Under the pieces are notes generated by a model. That model ran no database searches and had not been told where the DNA came from. It worked only from the letters and a program-made list of their open reading frames with translations. Of a stretch of DNA of 23,785 bases, positions 9,786 through 19,779 are shown piece after piece. The position numbers were made by a program, and so were the translations under genes. Source of the DNA: Asterionellopsis glacialis (Eukaryota > Bacillariophyta > Plagiogrammaphyceae > Rhaphoneidales > Asterionellopsidaceae); the NCBI GenBank assembly GCA_014885115.2, contig WKLE02000730.1, positions 1 through 23,785 on the forward strand. The letters are read 5' to 3'. Each line of letters opens with the position of its first letter. Position 1 is the stretch's first letter.

Positions 9786-12020
9786 TTATCCATGGGATCG
9801 TTCTCGTAAATAAATTTGCACACCTTTCACTAAACGTTTATCTTTTCGTGGTGTACCTGTTCTTGATTTAATTCGACTACTACGATCTGTAGCTACTTGA
9901 TATTTATCCACATTTGTATTTTCATGATTATCCTCATGACTACCACTGCCTTTTTGAAGATGTCGTTCACCACTTGATTCAGAATCGGTTTGTATAGGTG
10001 ATGGTGGTGGCGATAATCGAGAATTGCGTCCACGAATTTTGGAGGAAGGAAAGTTTTTCGAAAAACTTCCTTTACTACGTGGAAACATCCCCTTTAATCC
10101 CTTGGAGGAATCACTGGATGGTGTTTGATTTAAATCACTTCCACCACCACCATTATCCTCTGGAAAATCATCATCATCATTACTTAATGGTGATGCAACA
10201 GCAATAATTTCAACATCATCTGCGATTTGTGTATTGTATCGATCTTCTTCAATTTGTTCCAATTCTTCTTCGGTAAAGAACAAATTAGGTAAATCATCTT
10301 CATCATGACGTGGACAGGCACGTAAGGAACTTACAGGTGGATAATCAAATTTCACCACCTTTTGTCTTGTACTTGATGATGACTTGGTGAAATTTTTCTT
10401 TCCTGATTTCTTACTACATGGTGTCAAACCACCACTTTGCAATTGTTGTTGACTTCGTCGTTGTTCACGTCGTTGTTCTACCTTTTCCAATAACAATGGA
10501 TCAATCTTATTCCCATCATCATCTTGAAAGGATCCAACATCTTTGTTGGTTAGAGACGACCCTTCCGTCGTTCCTGAATTCAACGAAAAGGCTGTCCCCT
10601 GTGTACCAATAGTATCCCATGATCCTAAACGTTGCATTTGTAATAATTCTTCATGATCTTGTGTATTTAAACTTTCATCTCCTCCCATGGTATAATCCAA
10701 ACTATGATGATCGTCATGACAATTGACAACGACATGAGGACCACCTCCACCAGTACCAACACTACCAGTCGTACCACACTGATAATAATGATTGTGTCCT
10801 TCTGTAATGGAGTTATACGATCGTTCAAAATGACTACTCGTCATCGTATGGCTCCCATTACTTCCAGTGGAACGGTGCAATGAATTACCGCCTATACGGC
10901 ACGAGGCTAACTGTGCCGTCAAGGATGCAGCCTCCGATGACGATGGTAACACTACATGTGGTACAGCATCTTTGGGGATATTGGAACAGGCGGTAAAGGG
11001 TGATAATAAAATATCTTGTATCGCATACCCATTCTCGCCGTTTCGTTTCCGAGACGATCTTCGAGATGGACTCACCACAAATGAATCATACGACGTATCA
11101 CCACGTTGTTCCGTTCCATAATAATGTGATGGGGATGCTTTTTGGAATGAAAAATGTTGAGATGCTGTTTCTTCGACAAGACGTACGGCCTTGGCAACAG
11201 CAGCTGCACTTTTTAGTTTAAATTCTTCTTGCGCTTTACGTGTGGGACTATCCATAACGGCAGTGTTGTTACCACCACCACCAGTAGTAGTAGTGTTTTG
11301 ATTATCAGTATTTTCATCATTACTGTATTGTTGCTGTGGTTGTTGTCCTCGACTTGGTTGTTTTTGTTGTTGAGATTGTCCTGTTTGATTTGTAAATTTA
11401 TGTAAATGAGTTTCAAATATACGCCCAGCTGCCGCAGCTACATCTTTAATATCTTCTACCGTTTCACGTAATAAATTCCCATTATCTACTCCACCCGACG
11501 ACGTCTTTGGAATATTAGATTCCATTGTAAATGGAAAGGAGGGTGGTGGTATAGCTCTTGATCCTACACCACTACCATTCTTATTATGGAGGGATCCATG
11601 AGGATTACTATTGCTGGGTCGACGATGATGTTTCTTTTTACTACGTTGATGTTGCGGATCAGACTTGGAAGGGGTAAGGACACCTGATTTTTTCTCGGCA
11701 GACGATGATGCTTTATGAGTAGCTCGTCGTCCTGGTGATTTGTGTCTCCGTGCAGGTGACGGAATTGGACTTTCATCACTATCATTATGCAAGTCCGTCG
11801 AAGGAAGAAGAGAGGGTGGTGGTGCCACTGAAGGTGGAACAAATTCTCCTCCTCCCGTCATGATATTGTTTAGTGGTTGTTGTTGCAGTTGCAATTGTTG
11901 TTGCTGCTGCTGCTGCTTCTTTAGCTTTTGTTGTTTTTGTTCCAATGTTTCCGATGTGGGAGATCTAACACGAAATGATCGTGGTGCTGTTCCTCCAGAA
12001 GTAACGGGTGATGTAACCAT
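9786..12020 (-). CDS. Low-complexity protein with conserved-looking acidic island
   Basis: A 744-residue intronless protein of unknown function. Its ATG has a strong context (CACCATGG), and no in-frame upstream ATG is needed. Most of the chain looks disordered: a poly-Gln run near 35-48, then Ser, Gly, Asn and His-rich stretches and many basic Ser-Pro sites. Two amphipathic segments stand out, near 190-210 and 268-292. The most ordered part is residues 554-608. It starts KVVKFDYPPVSSLR, passes through CPRHDEDDLPNLFF and TEEELEQIEEDR, and ends DDVEIIAV. KVVKF fits the RVxF docking motif of protein phosphatase 1, but this short motif is common by chance. I recall similar islands in other diatom proteins but could not compare them. 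It faces the kinesin gene across a 1.7 kb divergent region. Role unknown. Confidence 0.8.
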   Translation of the reverse strand: MVTSPVTSGGTAPRSFRVRSPTSETLEQKQQKLKKQQQQQQQLQLQQQPLNNIMTGGGEFVPPSVAPPPSLLPSTDLHNDSDESPIPSPARRHKSPGRRATHKASSSAEKKSGVLTPSKSDPQHQRSKKKHHRRPSNSNPHGSLHNKNGSGVGSRAIPPPSFPFTMESNIPKTSSGGVDNGNLLRETVEDIKDVAAAAGRIFETHLHKFTNQTGQSQQQKQPSRGQQPQQQYSNDENTDNQNTTTTGGGGNNTAVMDSPTRKAQEEFKLKSAAAVAKAVRLVEETASQHFSFQKASPSHYYGTEQRGDTSYDSFVVSPSRRSSRKRNGENGYAIQDILLSPFTACSNIPKDAVPHVVLPSSSEAASLTAQLASCRIGGNSLHRSTGSNGSHTMTSSHFERSYNSITEGHNHYYQCGTTGSVGTGGGGPHVVVNCHDDHHSLDYTMGGDESLNTQDHEELLQMQRLGSWDTIGTQGTAFSLNSGTTEGSSLTNKDVGSFQDDDGNKIDPLLLEKVEQRREQRRSQQQLQSGGLTPCSKKSGKKNFTKSSSSTRQKVVKFDYPPVSSLRACPRHDEDDLPNLFFTEEELEQIEEDRYNTQIADDVEIIAVASPLSNDDDDFPEDNGGGGSDLNQTPSSDSSKGLKGMFPRSKGSFSKNFPSSKIRGRNSRLSPPPSPIQTDSESSGERHLQKGSGSHEDNHENTNVDKYQVATDRSSRIKSRTGTPRKDKRLVKGVQIYLRERSHG

Positions 12021-12116
12021 GGTGGTGTTGCTATGATATTAGTATTGTTGTTGTTGAGTAGCTAATAATAGTAATAAAACGATTTTTTGTACGTCTCTCT
12101 CAATGATAGAATAATT

Positions 12117-12136
12117 AACTAACTAACTAACTAACT
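12117..12136. repeat. (AACT)5 microsatellite
   Basis: Five perfect AACT units, about 100 bases upstream of the leftward gene's start codon and therefore probably in its 5' untranslated region. Confidence 0.85.
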
Positions 12137-13055
12137 ATTGCGTCTCTTTCACTTTTCAGACAGAATGTCTAGAAAGAGATGATATTGAGATACCAGTCAG
12201 TGATTTGATCCGTTACGAATCCTTTCTTCTTTCCAAAGATGAACAAAAAGACAAGAAGGTTACAAAACGCAAGCAGTGCCTATTGTTTTAGTGTTCATGT
12301 ACTAACGAAAACACAAGCAAAGACAGATAGATGATCGTCTGCTAACGAAAGGTGCGGTAGTTAGAGTTGCTTGTTGCATTGATTGCTTGTTGATTGGCAC
12401 TACCAGGTACACTAATAGATACACGACACGCACTCCTGTGACAGGACAATTTCCTCTACGGGAATCGCATATATTTTTTGATAGAAAACGGTATCTGATG
12501 TACGTCTATTCTACATAAACAATCGTTATTCGAACTCTACAATTGAAACACATGCGTCTACCAGTCCCAGAACTTATCGTTTGGCCCTGTTTATTGCATA
12601 TAAATGTATGAATACTTTTTCAACGACACTGTTTCTCATTTTTCATACTCCTGAATCCTTTTTTCCGGGGCATAGTTGGAAAACATAATTAGCGATACTA
12701 GCAATCACTGCTTATATTGGACGATCTTCGCTAATTTGTTCATTGTGAAACTACTTCTTATCGGTCACATACAGAACTCCCTTAAGTCTCTACAAGACTC
12801 GTGTAACGATTTTTGTTGTGGTTCCTAATCGAGCATGCCACACTTACAACCAATGAAATTTTCGATACAGTAGGTATGAAGTTTTCGCCGTTGAAAACAA
12901 ATGTCTAAATTACCTCTTCTAATAATAGTAAATTATATTACACCAACGACCAACGATATCTACCACTACCTTTCAATTTTCATGCGTTAGAAGATTACAT
13001 GTCGCAACGGATATATATTTGAAAGTATACAAATTTGAATGTTTTTATGTAGAAG

Positions 13056-13099
13056 GCATCCTCGGATGTTAATTCGTACAGAAGAGAGCATCCTCGGAT
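13056..13099. repeat. 12-bp direct repeat GCATCCTCGGAT
   Basis: Two perfect copies lie at 13056-13067 and 13088-13099, offset by 32 bp, each preceded by AGAAG or AGAGA. They lie about 140-180 bases before the TATA-like element at 13233, a position compatible with paired factor-binding sites. Confidence 0.7.
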
Positions 13100-13632
13100 A
13101 ATAAGTGCTGTACACCTAAGGAGAAACGAATCAGGAATTGCCTCGAATTTTTTGAAAAATCACCTTCGCGCCAAAAAAAGGGGAGTCGCGATGGGTTGTC
13201 CATCGACCGTCCAAGTAGTATTTTTTTATACTATATAAGGCTAGAGTTATTATATATGTGACTTGACCTCTTTCTCTGGTTTTCCTTCTTTCCCTTTCGC
13301 GACGACCGAGACTCGCTGAAAAAACGGCGCGTATCGTTGGGTAGTCCTAGCTACGGTACAGTGTCCAAGATAAGATACATCACGTGAAATCTTGTAGACA
13401 TAGTATTATGTCGGATCGTGGGTTGCTTGTCGATTTGCGGTCTTTCGTTTTGCGCCGTGTTACTTTTGAGTAATTTTCGTGCAACTAACTCCCCATCGTA
13501 AAAGTCATCGTGCACAATGCATCCGTGTTTTTCTTTTTCTTGACGATAGCGTGTCTCTCTCCGACGATCGTCGTTTCCCACATTGTGGTTTTTCAAACAT
13601 ACCTCCCATTGGAATCACATCAATCTGGGACA

Positions 13633-13646
13633 NNNNNNNNNNNNNN
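13633..13646. other. Assembly gap of 14 N
   Basis: Fourteen undetermined bases, 72 bases before the kinesin start codon. The true length is unknown. It could hide upstream sequence of the gene's 5' end but does not break any recognised coding exon. Confidence 0.99.
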
Positions 13647-13718
13647 ATCTTTCTAGTACTTTACTGTGAGAGAAACATCTCTCTCTGAAAAAGATACAAC
13701 TAGTTAGTATCAATCATC

Positions 13719-16700
13719 ATGTTTACTGAAAACCATCACCAGGAATTGGAATCCTCTGTACAAAATTATTTCAATGAAGTGCTAGGTGATGAAGAAGGCA
13801 CATACAATAATGAAGATGACTTGAATAATGATGACGGAGTTGATTTAGTATATTCGGAGAGTCATGAAAATAATATGGACGACGACGACGAAAAGGACAA
13901 GGAAGAACCACAACAACACCTTGACAACAAGGATTATCATCACGATACCACAACAACTCCGTCTTTGGATATTCCTCTACATCAAAGTACAACAAGAACT
14001 ATTCCGATCACAACTGATAGCAGTAGTCCTTATAACGACGACGACGACGACGACAATCACGACGACAATCACGACGAATCATTGTCAAGTCTTTCAAAAG
14101 GATTTCACAATTCACTTTCACAAGTACAAGAAGAAGAAGAAGAAACAAGAAACGGTCAAGAAGACGAAATGATTCACATTGGAGTCGATAGAATGAGTCA
14201 TCCTGCTAACATTAGGGAAAACAATCATGGTCATTACAATTCTTCTACAACATCACCCCAACCACGAACACAACAACAATCACACTTTACTACTACTACT
14301 ACTACTACTAATGGACCCTTGTCACCTTTTTCACCCATCGTACGAAAACATCATAGAGCACGAAAACAACAACATCATCATCAACAACAACTTTCCAACA
14401 ATACGAATACTAATTCTTTGGAAGAACGTTCACAAACACCTGAATTACAAGAAGAAGAATCACTACAAAATCAAAATGGACAAGATGTTCTTTATTCACA
14501 TTTAAGTTTGATACCATGTCGTAAAGTATCTGTTTTAGTTCGTGTCAAACCAATATTAGAAGATTCACCTCATGCGTTATCAACCACGACAATAATAAAA
14601 CAACAACAATCACAACCACAAATATGTTTATTTCCACTCATTACTGATATCCCATCAACTAATGCTACAGATGGTACCGATGAAGACGGAATGCTAAAAT
14701 CACCGTCAAGTACTACAACCTCCAAATCAATCCCCTCTTCTTCACCAACACGTGATATTATGGACCAAGCTTCGGTGGAAGAAACCAATGATATGATTAT
14801 TGTGAATCCATCTGCCTTTGGTAAATGTATACCTGCTCAAATTACCTTGGAAACGGCTAAATTGGTTGCCCAAGTAGCACAAATTGAATCGGAAGATTGG
14901 GCAAGGAAATATAAATTTGATAATGTATTGTGGCCCAAGGGTGGTCATCATGAAGGTGAATCACTCATGCTTATGGCTCAAGCCTTTGCCAATGATGCCT
15001 ACCAACACCATCAGGGAAATGTATGTTTTGGATATGGTGGATTAGGTTCCGGTAAAACACGAAATATGTATGGTTCACTTGTGGCAGAAGCTACAACAAG
15101 TACATTATCACGAAAAAAACGTGGACGTGGTGGTACTACTACTACTACTACTACTACTACAGCAGGAGTAGACTCGTCACACACAAGTGGTAGTAGTAGT
15201 AGTAGTGCACCCTTGACCAGTACGAAAAAGGAAGTATTGGAACATTATGGTATATTGGGATTGACATTGTATAACATGTTGGAATGTCAACAAGAACAGC
15301 AAGAACAACAAAAAAATACAACGAGTACAGTATCCTGTATTACATTATCCTTATTGGAAATTGTTGATGAAGATGAATTACGTGATTTACTTGCTCCAAC
15401 TACTACAACTACGAATGATACCTTGCGTATACGACACCCGGATCATAAGGGTGCTGTGGTCTATAACTTAACACAAGTACCAATTGATTCTATACATGAT
15501 TTAGAGGTAAGAGAAAGGAGAGAATCAAAACACCGAAAGCTAGAGGGTAGCTGGTTTTGGTTTGGGTTTCTTGTTTTGCTTGTTGGCTAAAGTCTTTTTC
15601 TCTTTGTTTTTTTCTTGTTTGTTTTTCTCTCCTGCACACACATTGAAACACGAACAAATAAAACAGAATGTCATCAAACAAGCATTCCTGTCTCCATCTG
15701 CAATTCGATCATCTCAACGTGAAGGTTGTCGTGGACATATTTTTGCTACTATTGAATTGTTACAATCGGATTCTTTGGGAGAACTTAGTAGTTGTACAGT
15801 TCTAAACTTTGTGGATTTATGTAGTGGAGACATACCAACATCACTACCACCATCCTCACGATCACCGTTTTCTTCCTCCATCCACAAAAGTAGTAGTGGT
15901 AGTAGTAACAACAACAACAACAACAACAGCCATGCTGCCGAACAACGTCAGGCACGACGTTTAAACTTAGTACGAAAATCTGTATCAGGATTAAGTGGTG
16001 TATTACGTGGATTACTTATACAAGATGTTGGTAAACCATTATCATATCGTGATTGTACACTTACGAAATTATTGCAACGATCCTTGGAAGAACCAAATGT
16101 ACGGGTTGTCCTTATTGCTACTGTTTGTCCATTGAGTAAGAACCATGAACGCACCCTACAAACATTGAATTATGTACATCGACTTTTGAGTCGTAGTGGT
16201 AAGACAGCCGAAAGTCCATATAAAAAAGATCAAATTGGTTCATCCGCCTATCAAAAACAACAACAAGAAGCTTCCTTAAAAAAATTGTCCAGTGTAAGTA
16301 ATGAAGTATTGAAAAATATTATATCTGATCCAAGACAACGATTGGCAAAACTAATGACAAAGCAATCACCTGTGAGGAAACAATCTCCAGCTCCGTTTTC
16401 GTCGTCGGCACTACCCACGAGGAAGAATTTGCATATCCTCACAACACCAACACAAACACCACCGCCAACATTATCATCTGATGGTGTAGATTATGATGAT
16501 GAATCATCTATATTGGATGATGAAGCATATGAACCTCATGATTATATGGAAGTTGATCCACGTATACTGAATAAGATATTAGCAGGCCCAACTCCAAAGT
16601 CATCAACATCACGGCAACAGCTGCAGAAGCAACAACAAAGGGTAACATCACGTGAAGTAAGCGCGGAAGAAGAAAAGAAAGATATGGCCTCTATACAACG

Positions 16701-19515
16701 AAACCTATGGGACCGACGAGGTAGTATGACTGGCAGTAGTAGCAATGAAGGCAACGACAACGTTGAAGAAGAGAAAGATGATGAAATGCTAGAACAACAT
16801 AATCAATACGGAAAGCCACCTGTACTACCACCATCTGTAGAAAGGAAGAACAAACCTACAAATACAGCGTTTCCCCAACAGCGACGTCGTCAAAATGATA
16901 CTTCATTTTCTCCTTCCTCTTTCGGAAGAAAAACTAATAGTCGAGAGAAGAATAATCGTGTTTCACCAGGCAAAAAGAAAAAGAAGGACCGCACGACAAC
17001 GTCAAATCCTTTTAATCATGTCTTGCATCAAGAAGACAACGAGGAAGTATCCATACCTTCACTTCAAGCCAGTTCTACAATTACAACAAACTTTCAAGAA
17101 GAGGGAAACCAAGATAATAACGATGCAGAACAACAAGCAAGTGATCAACGAGTTGACAATAAAGACTACGGAGAGGAACATAATGAGCCTGTAGATTACT
17201 ATAATGAACTATCTCCTACAGAATATTTTAAGACTATGCAAGACGATGAAAATGATCTGATCGATGATGACTTGGTAGAAAATGAATCAGAACAAAATAA
17301 TTTCAACAGAGATTACTCTCAAGATATGGAACATAAAGTACACGACCGGTATAATGTCGAAGATTCCAATGCGGCTCAAGACGATGAAAATTACGATGTC
17401 ACCGAAAACCATGATCAACATGATATCCCAATGAACTTTCAGAACCATCATAACATCAGGGCTGTGTCAAGTCAAGAAGCTAAGTTTGGTCCTACGAAAG
17501 ATACGCTTGCAAATGATTCAAGTTTTAATGGTGAACGGGTATACAGTGCAGACACTTTGCCAGCAGGCGTAGGCGATGGAAACGAAATTGAAATACTTGA
17601 GGAAGCAATCAATGAAATGCGGACAAAGCATTCTCGTTTATGGGAATCAAGTTCTTCCTCTCTTGAAAGGTTACGAGAATCGTATTTGATGAACCAACAC
17701 CAACTCCATGAAGCTATCGAGGCAAGGCAAAGGGCAGAAGAGCAAGTTGAAACTATCTGGAACCAGCATGTTGAGCAACAAAACGAATTTGGAGAAGCCC
17801 TAAAAGAGTGCGAAGATGAAATTGCGGAGTTGAATTTGAGTATCAATCGAACCTTGGAGGACAAAAATGCTATTGAAAGAATAGCGGAGGATGCTATTGC
17901 AGTACAAGATAAGCTTGAGAATGATATTTCCCTTTTGAAAGAAGAGGTTAGCACATTGAAAGTGGAAATCGAGCAGAAGGCTGCGGAATATCAAGATGCT
18001 GTGTCATCCAATGAAGATATCTTGGAGAGAATGAGAATGATCGAAGAAGAGAATACTACTTTGCGAACACAAAAAAGTGATCTCGATTCGACTTTGCTGC
18101 AATTGAAAGAGAAGGTTAAGTCATTGGAAAAGGACAAAATCTTGTCTGGAAGTACGCGAGATGAGGACCAGAAATTGCTTCGTGAGTTAGAAGTGAAACA
18201 GGAACTTTTATTGAAGGACGCAGCTTTGCACCAAGATGAGGCCAAACAACTAAAGGCTAAAAACAGGGACTTAAGTTCCAAACTAGAACAACAAAAGGCG
18301 CTTGAAACGACAATTGCAGAAAAGGATTCAAAAATCAAATCTGCAGAAGAAGAAGTTATCGCGCTGAGAAAGCATCTTGATGACTCTCTTCAACAGACAA
18401 GGGAAAAAGAGGCAGCTTTATCATTATCTAGAACTACCTTGAAGTCTGATCACTCACGGCTCATAGCTCAAGTAAATGCTTTGAAACGCGAACTAGAGGA
18501 TAAAGAGATCAAGATAGAGGCTGTTGAAGAAGAAAAGCAAAAAGCTTTGACAGAAGCGCGGAAGAATTCTGAATCAGAAATCGAAATTGAAAAGCTTAAA
18601 GCCGATCTGCACAAGCTCTCACAAAAGAAGAGAGAAGATGAGGATCGAATTTTTGATTTGCAACAACAGTGCGAGACTTTAGAGGCAAGAGTCAAAGCGA
18701 ACTCATCCAAAAAGGACCACTCTGATGTTTCATTGAAGCATGCTTTGGAAGAGAACATTGCCCAGCAAGAAACAAATGAACGACTTCAGCAGATTATTAC
18801 CAGAACCAGAAACGAGCGCGATACCAACCAAGAAACATTGAAATTGTTGGAGGAGCAAATCGAGAGTGAAACTTATGCTCGCAAGAAGGTTGAAGCTGAG
18901 AATATTCTTCTCAAGACCAAGTTAGAAAGAAGTGTTGGAGCCTTGGAAGACCTGGGAGAGGAAATCCAAAGTCTTAAATCAAGCGGAGTGTTTACAGGAA
19001 CGTCCAACAAAGATTTCCTACTGCGAGAGCTTGAAGCAGAAAAACAAAACAGTGAAATGATACGGCTACGGCTAGAAAGCGAGCTGCGAAAGGCCAGGGC
19101 ATCACGATCCAGTAGCACCGACAAGGCTATGATTAAGGAGCTCCAAGACGAGAATTCTATGCTGAGATCAATAATGGCAAAAGGGAACAATTCTCCAGGA
19201 TCTCGTATATCTCGTATGTCAACCATGGGAGATACAGTTCCTTGGGAGGTCTACGAGGCTGAAAAGACACGTCGTATGAAGGCTGAGGAAGTTACTACTG
19301 CAATGGCCTTACGTGCTAAAGAGGGTATCGATGTTAGGAACGAAGAGATCATCAATTTGAAGTTGCGACTCTCATCTATTTTAGACGAGAAAGAGTCAGA
19401 GATTTCTCATTTGCGAAACAAGCTTTACGAGATAGAAAAATATCAAGCTGAAAATCATTCAACCTACTCATCTCATCAAAAAAGACATCTTCATAACGAT
19501 AACTCTCCTTTCTAA
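13719..19515 (+). CDS. Divergent kinesin-like motor protein (two exons)
   Basis: Exons 13719-15506 and 15667-19515 join in phase 0 to give about 1878 residues. Residues 1-267 are acidic and rich in Asn, Asp, His and Thr. A motor-like domain starts at RKVSVLVRVKPI (268-279). Its P-loop GGLGSGKT (440-447) keeps the Walker A lysine (446). Switch I, normally SSRSH, reads SSQREGCRGH (611-620). Switch II, normally DLAGSE, reads DLCSGD (646-651). The helix alpha4 match is near 695-710, and YRDCTLTKLL (723-732) matches the canonical YRDSKLTRLL. The motor is stretched by Thr- and Ser-rich insertions. Residues about 780-1230 look disordered; about 1235-1860 are long heptad-rich coiled coil, suggesting a dimer. 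The family role is ATP-driven movement along microtubules, but the altered switches leave motility uncertain. The subfamily is not assignable. The gene converges with the plastid SAP-protein gene, with 264 bp between their stop codons. Confidence 0.9.
14035..14054 (+). repeat. ACG/GAC trinucleotide run coding poly-Asp
   Basis: A coding microsatellite in the N-terminal disordered part of the kinesin-like protein; it encodes a run of Asp residues followed by His/Asp units. Confidence 0.8.
14288..14310 (+). repeat. ACT trinucleotide run coding poly-Thr (N-terminal region)
   Basis: About seven ACT units encode a Thr tract ahead of the motor core. Such runs are prone to length change between alleles. 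Confidence 0.8.
15135..15160 (+). repeat. ACT trinucleotide run coding poly-Thr inside motor domain
   Basis: More than eight ACT units encode a Thr tract in an insertion shortly after the P-loop. Low-complexity sequence at this place in a motor fold implies an exposed loop. Confidence 0.8.
15507..15666 (+). other. Phase-0 spliceosomal intron of the kinesin-like gene
   Basis: The 160-base intron has donor GTAAGA at 15507 and acceptor AACAG ending at 15666. The upstream frame runs into a stop at 15588-15590 if unspliced, while the downstream frame lacks a motor start. Removing the intron joins ...IHDLE to NVIKQAF... in frame and rebuilds the expected order of motor motifs (P-loop in exon 1, switches in exon 2). 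Confidence 0.92.
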
Positions 19516-19779
19516 TCTAAAGTCTCATGAAATTGACATTCCGAATTTCATTAGCATGCACTGCTATACTAAGTACACCAAAGCATAAATTATTGAGTTT
19601 TGTTAATGTAGGAACTAAATATAAATTTTTATCCCGCACTTATTCATAAGAGATGACACTAAAATGCCGAAGTTAGATAGCTTTGTTGTTATATCGAAAA
19701 AGTGGGCATAACGTAATATGACCAAACCAAAAAATCCCCTGAAAACTGAGAGGCTAGAGGTAAAATTCTTGTTTTTTGT

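Larger units (their letters stand above)
12021..13718. promoter_or_regulatory. Divergent intergenic region between two large genes
   Basis: This 1.7 kb stretch lies between the leftward ATG at 12020 and the rightward ATG at 13719, so it should hold both promoters and 5' untranslated regions. Visible elements are an (AACT)5 tract at 12117-12136, a TACCAGGTA at 12401-12409, a 12-bp direct repeat GCATCCTCGGAT at 13056-13067 and 13088-13099, a TATATAAG at 13233-13240 and an E-box palindrome TCACGTGA at 13380-13387. A 14-base assembly gap sits at 13633-13646. An open stretch at 12160-12291 is described under findings. No RNA gene was seen. Confidence 0.55.

Noticed and set aside
13351..13596. 81-codon minus-strand frame upstream of the kinesin-like gene
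   Set aside because: No domain recognised; the region looks like promoter and 5' untranslated sequence on the plus strand.
13633..13646. N run as possible biological boundary
   Set aside because: It is an assembly gap; nothing on either side suggests a rearrangement.
17472..19226. Several long Ser/Phe-rich minus-strand frames under the kinesin-like coiled coil
   Set aside because: They are the expected antisense shadows of Glu/Lys-rich coding sequence.
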